Source of the DNA: Diplosphaera chodatii
Lineage: Eukaryota > Chlorophyta > Trebouxiophyceae > Prasiolales > Stichococcaceae
Length of the DNA stretch: 64,000 nt
Direction of reading: 5' to 3'
Assembly (NCBI GenBank): GCA_032358165.1
Contig: JAALGY010000008.1
Coordinates: 1 to 64,000, forward strand
Positions 14,501-24,985 of the stretch are shown here, piece by piece. A program made the translations under genes and the position numbers. Positions within the stretch are counted from its first letter, which is position 1. Each line of letters opens with the position of its first letter. The notes under the pieces were generated by a model. It saw only the letters and a list, made by a program, of their open reading frames with translations. It did not search any database and was not told where the DNA came from.

Positions 14501-17500
14501 GCGACGGCCATGCGGCCGCACCACAGCACAGGCGCCGGCAGGGCGGTCGCGCTCAACACCTCGTCCCCCGCACCCGGCTGCCGCTGCTCCGCATCCGCCA
14601 CAGCCCGCAGCCACGCCCCCAGCCCCGCATGCAGCAGCGCCTGCGATGTACCAAATGCAGTGTGCTTTCTCAGTAGTTTTCAGAAGGTACCATCAAGCAA
14701 GTGCCGGACATGCAGCAGCATACCTGCCAGAATGTCAGCAAGCCTGGTACGGCCCCAACAATGCTGCACTGCTGGCAAGAGGCAGTGGTTGCATGCTGGC
14801 GACTTCAGCGACGCCACCCACCAGCAGCATCGCCACGAGCACGGGCAGCATCGCAGCGGGGCGCGGCGCCCACAGCCCCAGCAGCCGCAGCGCGTGGCGC
14901 GCGCCGTGGGGCAGGTGCGCGTGCACCGGCAGCCCCGGCAGGCCCGCCACCACGCCCAGGTACATGGCCAGCAGGTGCAGCGCTGCAAAGCCGCGCATGA
15001 CGCCCCAGCGCCGCCGCGGCAGTATGGCCAGACTGGCCTGCATGGAGCGTTGACCATGTTGTGGGCGGTCAGCGGGTGTGGCACACAACATAGTAGAGTG
15101 CGGTGGCTGACCGTAGCGCGGGGGCCTAGGGGTTGCCGGCACCCGGCGCACCTGGGGCTGCAGCTGCAGGGTCTGCCACAGGGTGGGCAGCGCCGCCAGC
15201 AGCAGGTAGGCGCCGTGCAGCGGGTCCCACGCGACGACGCCCGCCCAGAAGAACGCGGCAGGCACGGCGATGAACCCGACCACCCACAGCGTGCGCCCCA
15301 GGCCCAGCAGCAGCGCCGCCAGCGCGCCCTCGTCCTGGGGCCCGGGCTCGGAGGGCGCTGCCTGCAGACATTGAAACGCAAGCAGATGGTTCCAGCAAGG
15401 CTTGCAGGTGTTGCAACATGCAATGCAGGAGGCAGCTTTGACATGTTGCTGAAAGCTCTCGAATGGTCAGGCTCAGAGCTGCCAGCTGAGGGTTCCAGTT
15501 GTCAGAAGGTGCAGCGATCGGGAACACGCCCACCACAGCCGTGCACAGCAACAGCACAGCAGGACTGCATGGCACCTCATCCTCTGGGATGGCGTCCGCC
15601 GAGCTGCCACGCAGCAGCGGCTGCCAGGCAGCGCCGCCGCCGGCGCCGGCCCGGGGCGAGGCCCCCGCCGCGCCAGCCGCAGCGGGCGACGCCACCAGCT
15701 GGATGGCCGCCTGCAGCCGGTCCCACTGGCTGCTGCCCTGTGCCGACAGCCGCCGGTGCGAGGGGGACAGGCCCTGCGACGGCCGCTGCTCTGCCGCCGC
15801 ATCGCCGTCTTCGCTGCAGGAATCAAGACGATTCCCTTGAGGCTCCTCCTTGACACCAGGGTGCACCGCGTGCTAAACTGAAGCACACCTGCATGGTGGT
15901 CCACTGCAGGGCACATAAGATCGCATTGTACGAAGCACAGCGCACATGTCGTCTCGAGGCTTCAGGCGGCTGCGCTGCAGGGCCGCCAGGGCGACCGCCG
16001 CCAGCAGCATGCCGAGGAGCGGCCCCAGCGGCGGGCCGCGCCGCCCAAATGCATACAGCCCCAGCGAGTGTGCCACCTGGTGACACACGCAGCATTGGTT
16101 GGAGATGCAATTGAGGTGCAATAGTGTGACACCGCCAGAAGCGTGGGCTTGCACTGAAGCATCCAGCTGCGCAGCCCCACCGGGGGCAGCTGCCGCACGG
16201 GCGTGAGGGCTGTGGCGCCGTACGCCGCCAGCAGCCAGACCAGCAGCAGCGCCGCCCAGAAGGGCGAGGCGAGCGCCAGCAGCCGTGCGCCCAGCCGCGT
16301 CGGCATCAGCAGCACCCACAGCGCCGCCAGCAGCAGCACTGAAAGGCACCAGCACAGTGTGAGCATGTGAGCAATGAACAGAGGATCAGTTACAGGGAAC
16401 ATAGCCCAGGAGTTGTGTGCAGATCAAAGTATGCCATCAAATCATGTCCAATCTCCAGAGCACAATGAGGCCTGCTGCACGCTGGCCGAGCAGCCTCTCT
16501 TTCGACAAGCATGCTGCCACGCATTTGCTTTCCCACGGCGTTGCAAGTGAAAGCGTTGCCGCGTTCAGGCGCTCAAGCATGGCAGCATGCGCCACAGGCC
16601 ATAGTGCCCGGCATGCAAACGCACTGTCCTGCATCAGCGTGACCCTTTCATGCAGCTGGCGAGGTGGACATGTTGACTACCCGCTGCCAGCACAGAGGGC
16701 GCGGCGAGAGCGAAGGCGGCCAGGGCGGCGGCGGCCACCGTGGGGCGCGCCCCCAGCGCCTCCGCCGCTTGTGCCAGCGTGCCCGCCAAGCCCGGCAGCA
16801 GCACGCGCACGTACTGGCTGGCGCGCTGGCCCCATGAGCCTGCAACAGCTTGCCCCAACAATTGTGGTGAAGCAGGGCAAGCTTGCGCATGAGGTTGCAA
16901 CGCCAGCGAGCACACGACAACTGCAAACTGCAAACCCATGTTGTGCAGCAAGGCCTGCATGACGTCAACAACCACGGCATTGCCTACAGTACCAACGGAA
17001 GAAACTCAGGGGACTTGCTGCACAGCCTTGCTGATCCGCCTACCTGTTTGAGGAGCCTCGTCTTCCCAGTCATCCTCCCCCTCGTCACTCACTCCAGCCG
17101 GCCGTCCTCGCTGTGGCGTGCGGAATGCCCCATCGTCATCATCGTCCGACTGCTGCCGCTCGGCTGAGTGGTCGGCGATGGTCTGCAGCGGCGCGCCGCC
17201 GGGCGTTGGCATCTCCAGCGGCCCGCCCCACCACAGGCCCATGTCCGAGTCCGGCGTCCCGACCTCCCGCTGCCGCTGCAGATGTCAGGAGATGACATGA
17301 TGGACACTGTCTGTTGGTCCATGGCCTACATCCTGCCAGCACGCCAGGCTGTGTTCCCTGCATCTGCACTGCTTCAACACAAGCACGTGCTCCAGGGCAT
17401 GCCGACGGACCTGCGAGCGGGCGCGGGCGGGCGTCGCCTGCGAGGTCGCGGGCGGCACCATGTACGACAGCCGGGCCCGCACGCGGACGGACGGGTCGTC

Positions 17501-19113
17501 TGCCGCCGCCGCGGCAGGGTCGCGGCCGGCGTGGCAGCCCAGCGCGCCGAACAGCAGCACCAGCGCCGCGATGTGCAGCAGCTGCGGCCCGAGCACCGGG
17601 AACGGCTCGTCGGACGACAGGATGTACAGCCCCAGCCAGGAGGCGGCTCGGTGCACCACGTGCGGCCGCAGCAGCGCGATCTGCCACAGGTACAGCAGCA
17701 CGATGTGCGCCGCTGCAGGGGGAAATTACAGACCGTGAGTAGCAGCAGGCAGTTTAGGGGGGGCAGTGTCACAGTGTGCCGGCAGCGGTGACAGCAACCA
17801 AGGCGGCATTGGGTTTCTGCGCACAACTGGAAGCCGTTCGTCTTGACCTCACCGGCGTAGACCTGCCCAGCCAGCAGCACCGCACGCGCCGGCGTGCTGC
17901 TCTGGCGGCGCCCCCAGCGCCACACCGCGACAGCGGTCGCCAGCACGTAGGGCAGCCCCAGCAGCGAGGGCTGCGCCAGGCCCGCCAGCACGCACGCCGC
18001 CGCCGCCGCCACGCCCGCATTCGTGTAGCCTGCGCAATAAGCACCGTGCTCATGTACTTCAGCATCGCCTGGCTTTGTGGCCAGCGTGATCGGCTGGCCT
18101 GACACTCACAACTGCAGCACCAAGATGGTCCCAAGATGCTACCGGCGCTGCAGCTGACGCTTGCGGAGCAACAATGGTGCCCTGCATCGCAGACGCGCGC
18201 CTGCGGCCCAGACCAGGGCGTAGGTGGCGCGCAGCGAGTCGTCCAGGTGCTCCAGGTGCGGCTCGGAGCCGGGGCGCCCCAGGCTGGCGCGCGCGGCGTG
18301 CGCCTCCGCCGCCGCCGCCAGCGAGCACAGCAGCGGCGGCAGCACCGCCTGTGCGCACAGGAGCGGTCACACGGGCTGTCCACACCCGCGGCTCCAGGCG
18401 CATCCGGCTGCTGTTGTTCGAATACGCAAGCGCTGCCGGTGCCGCCGTGATGAAGGCGCTGGACAGGACCTTGGTCTGCGATACCTGGTGTGCTGGCCAA
18501 CCCAGCAGCTCTCGGTGCAATTCGACATGCGACCAGGTCAGCTTTGGCGCCAGGGGCTGAGCTCACCAGGGTGAGGTCCCAGACGCCGCGCACTTTCGGG
18601 AAGCCCAGCAGCTGCAGGATGAGACGTGCGCGATCCGACTCCGCCCACTGCATGTTGCCCAGGAAGTACGCCGCCTGCAGGGCCACCTGCAGGGTGGGCA
18701 GGGTACATCATGCCAAGGGCACTGTGAAGCGGTCTGTCTCTGTGGCGCATCACAGCCCGCTCTGACCGGCAGGCTGTAGGCGGATCAACCAGGGCATCTG
18801 CGACCTGTCAGCTGTGTACCTGGGCCGCGAGGACGATGCCGGCGAGCGCGGCCACGAAGCTCCACAGCCCCGCGGCCACTCTGTGGTGGAGCGGCGCCCC
18901 GCCGTTGCCGCCGCCGCTGTTCCGCAGCGAGGTGTTTGCAGCGCACACGGCGCCCCACACGCCAAAGGCCGCCAGGAACACCAGCCCCGTCAGGCTGCAG
19001 TTGGTGAAGGCGGCCAGCAGCAGGCAGGCGCACGCGAGCAGCGCCAGGCCGTGCTGCTGCGGCATGATCGCGTGTGCAGCTGGATCCGGCTCTTCGTCCG
19101 CCGAAGCCGTCAT
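2596..19113 (-). CDS. PIEZO: PIEZO-type mechanosensitive cation channel, multi-exon, complete
   Basis: PIEZO proteins are very large trimeric channels gated by membrane tension. The first exon, 19113-18823, begins MTASADEEP and runs into hydrophobic helices. The second, near 18688-18571, holds 'MQWAESDRARLILQLLGF', typical of the PIEZO N-terminus. Many short exons then encode paired transmembrane helices. Family landmarks run in order. 'LENDVIHAGYLALALLFF' is near 10160-10250. 'LALAYPLSLLAYALL' is near 8530-8590. 'LYCLILLFLCLVLDRVFY' is near 5720-5790. 'LKSLVFVFSALQLRSGYP' is near 5325-5380. The anchor 'PFVYELREILDW' then 'TTLRLYDWLKLE' is at about 4920-5022. The penultimate helix is near 4580-4650. 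The extracellular cap is encoded at about 3370-4500. The pore helix 'VSAFGITGLY' plus 'ISFVYALGRFLR' spans about 3090-3240. The C-terminus 'ALCQDVYIARAEGELALEEE' then 'LYWALISVYRQPN' stops at 2598-2596. The splice phases of the last exons join correctly. I estimate about 2,500 residues; exon edges in the middle are approximate. Confidence 0.95.
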
Positions 19114-20153
19114 GGCCGTCCGCCCTGCGGGAGCATGGTCATCATACGCATCAGTGGTGGCGCCAAAAATCTTTTATGCAGTGCAACTGCAGCGCTGCGA
19201 GAAATCCTGGCATCGCAGCACAGTCTACATCAGAATCCGCCAGTTCAACAGATGTGCAATGCTCCCTGCCTGATTCTCCCGGCAACTATGCGTGCATGTT
19301 GACCCTCAGGCTCGGTGCAGTCTCCTACGCATTCAGTGCCTGCTGCATCGTCTGCTGAGGTGGCAGGCGACAAAGGATGCTCCTCACTGCCTGTTTTGTA
19401 TGTCAGCCGTTGCGTGATCGGCGCACAAGCAGCTGCAATACGTCACACTAGTTCGAGCTGCATCAGCATGCATATGGCATCTGCGAAAGATGCTACTTTG
19501 ACGATGTTGCAATGCTTTGACGTCTCGTAGCTGCTTCCTGAAACGAGTGTCGACCTGCAAAGGCTGCTCTATCGCCGCAGTCCACCGTCAGCGCCAGCTT
19601 CTGGCCAGGGGTGTAGAAAAGCCCTAGATTCCTCGGCCAGACCGCAGTTCGGCCGCGGGGACAACAGCTGCGATACAATGCCGCGGGGTCTTACTTACCA
19701 CACCCAGAGGTTTCTGTAGCCGGAATATGACCGAGTGTGCGATCGTTATCGGGGAAGCCTTTCTGGACAAGTGTCGGCATTTCGGCGCGCGCTGCTCCTG
19801 CGGTGTGCAGCAGGCCCATCTGCACCCTGGGTCGACCGCAAGGCAAGCTTTAATGCTTCACAGAGACGCTCTTCAGATATGCTCCCGCGTGACACCGGAT
19901 TGCAGCTGATGTTGTTCGGTCCTCCTCACCCCGATCATCGACTTGTCGAGCCTCGTGTCTGCTACGCTGATGGGTACAATGGCAGGAACTCTCGTCCATT
20001 CATGCTTTGAACAGATCAAAATCATTGTGCAGCATTGCCGTCCTGAATCTCTGCAGGCACGATCCGGTCGATACTCCAGGGGAGCTGCCGCACAATATCG
20101 CCATCTGGTAGGGAGCAGCGGCGAAACATCGGTGCCAGGCCATAACAACAACC
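19114..20153. promoter_or_regulatory. Divergent intergenic region between PIEZO (-) and the secreted-protein gene (+)
   Basis: About 1 kb separates two start codons that point away from each other, so the 5' UTRs and promoters of both genes must lie here. Base composition is less GC-rich than the exons. I see no clear TATA box at a convincing distance from either start and no coding exon. The open frames present are short and unrecognised. Confidence 0.5.
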
Positions 20154-21443
20154 ATGCGGGGCAGTGGAGCTGCGCTGCTGGTGGTCGCCGCAGCGCTGTG
20201 CCTAGCCTGCAGCCGGGCGGACGCACAGGGCGCGGTTATCAGCGGCGACGTCTCAGGGTCGAAGGCCCTCGACGAGACCAACTTCAACTTCGACAACTCG
20301 GTGCTCACAATGATCCCATTCAGCAGATGGCTCGTTCGGCCCGTATGCAATCTAGTGCTGTGTATCGAAGTCATGATGTCCACAGCTGCGCAGCATTTGT
20401 GAGTAGACTCCTTGCCACGGTGCCAGCAGCCACTGTCCTGTGTGCACCCATACGCAGGGTCTCGGGGACCTATCAACTGAGGGCGAGGTCAGCGCAGCGC
20501 CGCCGCAAGATTCCGGCTCCAGCGCCGAGTCCCGGGGCGCCGACAGCCTGGGCGCCGTGGTGCAGCTGCCGGCTCCTCCTACAGGGCTGCCGCCGCCGGT
20601 GCCGCCGCCTGCGCCCCCCTACCTGGCCGGACTGGGCGGCTACGGCGACGTCACCGCCGCCGATGTTGGCGCTTACCCGGTGCGCATTTGCTGGCGACGG
20701 GTTGTGATGCGAGTCAGCACCACTGCAAAGCACGTGGCATGCAAGCATGGTGCTGGCAAGATCCGCCAAGCCTGGGAGAAGCAAGGTGACATCGAGGATT
20801 CCATCCTCCGCTCAGGGGGTGCTGAACATCGCGGCGCGGGCGGCGGCGCTGGCGCTGCCGCAGGTGGGGCCGCCCTTCATCCAGGCCGCGCTGGCTGCCA
20901 CCGCCCAGCAGGCGAGCACGTTCCCGCGGGCGATCGCACAACACTACTGCAGCATCCTGTCCGCTGTCTTGTTACCAGGCCAGCTCTCTCTGAATGCTGG
21001 CTGACGCCCACACGTCACGTCCTGATGTCCACCTGTTGACCCGTGTTTAGGCATGTTGCGTGGTGCAACTGACGCAGGTGCTGGCCATGGTCAACCCGGG
21101 CGGCGCCAGCGGCAACACGACCATGGCTGCAGCCAATGGCACGGCCCTCGGCCCGGACGCCTCAACCCCAAGCAGCCAGGAGACAACTGCGGCGGGCGCA
21201 GAGGGCAGCGTCAGCAGCCCCGTCAACGAGCCGTCGTCCGATGCCGACACGCGGCCCGGCTTCCCGTCCGGCAGGGCCACCGGTGCCGGCACGACGGAGC
21301 CCAGTGAGGGCACCACCACGGTGCAGCTGGGCGTGAGCTCCGGCGGCAGTGGTAATGCCGCGGGCCGGCGGTCGTCTGCGCAGGCAGCTGTGACAGTGGG
21401 TGCGGCCGCAGCGGCTGCAGCGCTACTGCTGAGCGCGTTGTGA
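20154..21443 (+). CDS. Small secreted, Pro/Thr/Ser-rich protein, possibly GPI-anchored; function unknown
   Basis: I do not recognise a family. Exon 1 (20154-20300) starts MRGSGAALLVVAAALCLACS, a good signal peptide with likely cleavage near residue 24-25 (ADA|Q). Exon 2 (20458-20679) is in phase and encodes a Pro-rich stretch (LPPPVPPPAPPYLAG). Exon 3 starts at 20816 (GVLNIAARAAALALPQ, amphipathic Ala-rich); its donor is not certain. The last exon, ending at 21443, encodes a Thr/Ser/Gly-rich spacer with potential N-glycosylation (GNTT). It closes with a small-residue site and a hydrophobic tail (AAVTVGAAAAAAALLLSAL) and a stop. Signal peptide, mucin-like spacer and hydrophobic end together are typical of GPI-anchored surface proteins. 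Start and signal peptide are well supported, the middle of the model less so. Confidence 0.6.
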
Positions 21444-22000
21444 GGCAGGATGGCTGCTGGCTCCGACCGAGCTGACTGATCTCGAGAGCCCTGCAGTCGT
21501 ATCCTGCTGCGGACTGCAGCAGCCGTGCAAAGCAGGACAGCCAGGATGCCGGCAATGCTGCAATGCTGGCTTGCTGGCATCTGTATGATGAAGTGACCGT
21601 GATACGGGCGGTGTGACGATACGTCTGATGAAATTACATCTGCTCACTGTCTCAGTCTGTCCGCCATCGATGTACATGCACCGCGCACAGCCAGTCATAC
21701 CCAGAGTTGGGGGACATCATACAGCAATGCATGATGTTCGTCGGTACTGTGCAGTTTGCAATGACAGCTGCAACCTCTTCCAAACGTTCTTTGCAATCGA
21801 TGCCAGCAAGCAGTCACATAGTTGAAGCTGGGCCCAACGCAAAGCACACAGAAATGTACACGCATCGTCTCTGCTGTTGGGACATGCCACTTGGGATAGG
21901 CCTGACCAGTCAACCAGCAGGAAATGTGACGCTATCGCAGGCAGATTGCACGGTGTCCCCCCGTGTGCAAGGCTGTCTGTTCTACTACGGTTGCGCAGCG
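21444..22000. other. Convergent 3' intergenic region
   Basis: Both neighbours end here, the secreted-protein gene from the left and the coiled-coil gene from the right, so the stretch holds two 3' UTRs. On the minus strand a TGTAA pentamer (plus 'ttaca' near 21636) could serve as the poly(A) signal for the coiled-coil gene, as often in green algae. I see nothing else. Confidence 0.4.
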
Positions 22001-24985
22001 CTATGGTGTCCTGGCCTCGTTACTGCCGTCCGTCGGCGGCGGCGACGCCGGCGCAGCCGCTGACGGCATCGGCAGCCCCGCCGCCTTGAGGGCCTGCAGT
22101 GGGGCACGTTGCAGGAGTTCAGCAGGTTGCCTCAGGTGCCGCTGTTTGGTCGCGTGCATTGTTCGCAGCTCGGTGCCGGGAGCCGACCCCATCTTCAAAC
22201 ACAGACAAGACTTGCAGCCGCCACACAGCCACCGCTCAACGATTCTGTGCTGCATGCTGGCACACGGGGTGTGCACTGCGACAAGGCGTGCCTGCTGCGC
22301 CGCCTGCGCGGTGGCGGCCCACCGCTGCACCGCGGCATACGCCTCCATCTGCTCCGTGTGCGCCAGCTCCTGAAAGTGCTCCAGCTGGTCCTGCAGCACA
22401 ATCGTGGCATGGCCTGTGACGATGCGCGCTTATGTGCTGCGGCGATGATCTGTCAGCGGATGCGTGTGGTCGCAGTCTGTGCAGATGTCAGGATCACATG
22501 GTGAGTGCGAAGCATGCGTAGCTTAGCAGACAGCGCAGCCGCTGACTGACGTCCGACTGACTCCTGCTGCACTGGGCCAGTGAACAGAGGCCAGAGGTGC
22601 GCACCTGCATGTCGTCCAGCGCCTTCTGGTGCGCGGCCTCCCTGCAGGCTGCATCCTGCTGCGCGGCTGCCAGCGCACCTGCCAGCAGAGCAGGGACACG
22701 CCGTGAGGGACTGAGCAGAGATATCTAGCAGTTAAGGGGCATGAAAGTGACCAGCCATGAACAGCGTGCACGACGCTGTTTGCAGGCCAGCGGCCCGGCC
22801 ACTGCAGAGCATCGGCGCGCGGCCCTCAGCAGCACTGTGTAGCATGCAGCTGCAGCGCTGCCACCGGCCCGCACCCTGCGCCGCTGCCACCTGCTCCTGG
22901 CTCTCGGACAGCGCCTGCTGCAGGGCCTCGTCGCCCACCTGCAGCAGCGGGGCTCGCAATCCACATGCAGCAGCAGACCGCCTCGTGTGCCGACGTGTGA
23001 TGACGGTCTGGTAAGTGGAGAGGCAGCTGTGCTGTGCAATGCTGCACCCTCTGCACCCAGCAGGCAACCATGGACTCGCCTGGATCTCCTCCATGCTGCT
23101 CTGCAGCCGGCTGTGCAGCCAGTCGATCTGCGTGTGCACGCTGGCGGCGTCGGCCACCTTGGCGGCGTTGGCGTCGATCTCCGCGTGCGCCGCCGCCAGC
23201 TGGCTCTTCAGCTCCGTGATCTGCGCACACGACACAGCGGCTTGCTCTTCGACGTCTTTGACAACCGTACAGGGACAGCGCGGAGGCTGAGCACTGCTAC
23301 TGCATGCCATCGTCCAGCAGTCGGCCGTGTCACGTGGATAGGCTAGGGGACACATGGGCCGGGGTCCACTGGTCCTGACCCAGAAGAGCACACATGGCAG
23401 CCCCACATCCAAAGAGGTACCTGGCTGCGGGCGCCCCGCAGGGAGGAGGCGGTGCGCCCGGTGTCGCCCGCAACCATCTCCTCCTGCGCATTGGCCAGCT
23501 GCGCCTGCAGGCCAACACGTGCAGGTTGTGCCGCGGACGGCTGGGCGAGCCATCATCGCGAAGGTGAACTGTCATCATGGAGGAGTGCTGCTAACCGCAG
23601 TACCATGTCCAAACCGGGGGACACAAAGTGGCGTCGTGTACACCGTAGTCCAGTGAGCGCACCTGCAGGTAGTCAATCTCCGCCAGCGCCTTCCGCGCCT
23701 CCGCCGCTTCCGCCTTCCGCGAGGCGTCCAGCGTGTTCCGCTCCGCCTTCATGCCCTCCAACTGCGCCTGCGCAAACCCATGTGGGCTGTTTGGCCACAA
23801 ATCATAGGTTTTTGCGCCCGCAACTGCACACGCGTAACAAGCAAATGGCGCCCAAGCGGGTACTGTAACCATGTCGAGCCTACCCATCCTCCCTATATGT
23901 CCTATGACCGCACTCCACAGCCGAGCACCTGCCGATTGACAGAGATGGATTGGTGCCAGACCTGCAGGCGGTCGACTCGGGCCTGGGACTCCCGCCGCGC
24001 CCGCTCGCCGAGTCCCTTGGCGGAGGTGCCCTCAGCGCGCGCCGCCGCGCACTTCTGCTCCAGGTCGTCTATCCGCTTCCACGCCTCCTGCACCGCCTTG
24101 AGCGCCTGCGGCGCACCACGTGCCGGCGTCAAGAGCTGTTCTGGGTGACAGCAGAGGCGCTTGCGGGCGTAGCAGCCACCCACACGCCGTGCGGCGCCCT
24201 TGTGCACTGACAGGACACGATGCAGTGCTGGCGCAGCAGGACGGCGGTGTAAAAGCGGTGCGGGCGCAGGCTTTGCTGTCGTGCACCTGCGCCCTGCCGC
24301 CATCGGCTTCCGCGAGGCGCTCCTGCGTCGTTGCGAGGCGCGCCGACAGCGTCGCGTTCTCCCGCTTGGCCTGCTTCACCGCCGCTGCCGCCGCCGCTCG
24401 CGACGCCTGCGGGGGATGCAGCAGCCTATTGGCACCACGATTACTGCTTGTTTCGTTCACTTGACCATCTGCTCCTGCATGGACCAGCATGTGCCTGCAG
24501 GTGTTCGTGCGTTGCTGATGTAGAGCCATGACGCCCGCAGCGAGGAGGCTGCAGCACCTGCTCCAGGGCTGCCGCCGGGGTGGTGGTCCCGCTGATGAAG
24601 CTGTCCGAGGCGCCGTCGGAGCCCCTGCGGCTGAAGCCGCTGCCCTTGCGCGAGGGCGGCAGGCTGCCGTTCGGCGCCGGGTGCAGCGAGCCGTGGCGGG
24701 CCGCGTGCTGCTGGTGCGCGCCGTTCAGTGAGGCGACCCGCCTGGCGGCCAGGTGCGGCGGCAGCTGCACGCGAGGCAGACACTCTTTGGTGGGCGGCTC
24801 CGAACGGAGAGCTGCCTGCGTGTGCTTTGGCATGAGGCTTGGCGCCAGAGGGCACAGCATTGGCGATATGGAAGGGGGACATGCCAGCACTAACACGCAC
24901 AATCTGGAGGCACTCGCTGATGCAGCAACCTCACCTTGGGGTTGTCGGGATCCAGCACCGCGTGCTGGGAGCTGCCGCACCCCAT
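22001..24985 (-). CDS. Coiled-coil protein with N-terminal MGCGSS acylation motif; function unknown
   Basis: The start codon at 24985 gives MGCGSSQHAVLDPDNPK. Gly2 with Ser6 fits the N-myristoylation consensus and Cys3 could be palmitoylated, so membrane attachment is likely. Eleven exons join in phase to 393 aa: 24985-24935, 24764-24558, 24406-24287, 24105-23962, 23767-23663, 23504-23421, 23220-23080, 22938-22875, 22678-22605, 22390-22292 and 22093-22001. Exon 2 is Ser/Gly/Arg-rich and probably disordered. Exons 3 to 10 form almost continuous Ala/Glu/Lys/Gln-rich coiled coil, for example ERLAEADGGRAQ, KRIDDLEQKC and ALAEIDYLQ. The C-terminus is a short Pro/Ala tail. I know no family match beyond generic coiled coil; a peripheral membrane scaffold is only a guess. 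The intron after 23080 uses a GC donor. The last intron (22291-22094) has a weak GC donor and is open in frame, so retention of 66 codons is possible. Confidence 0.75.

Noticed and set aside
20154..21443. Fasciclin-domain interpretation of the secreted protein
   Set aside because: GVLNIAARAAALALPQ has a faint resemblance, but the FAS1 H1/H2 boxes are absent.
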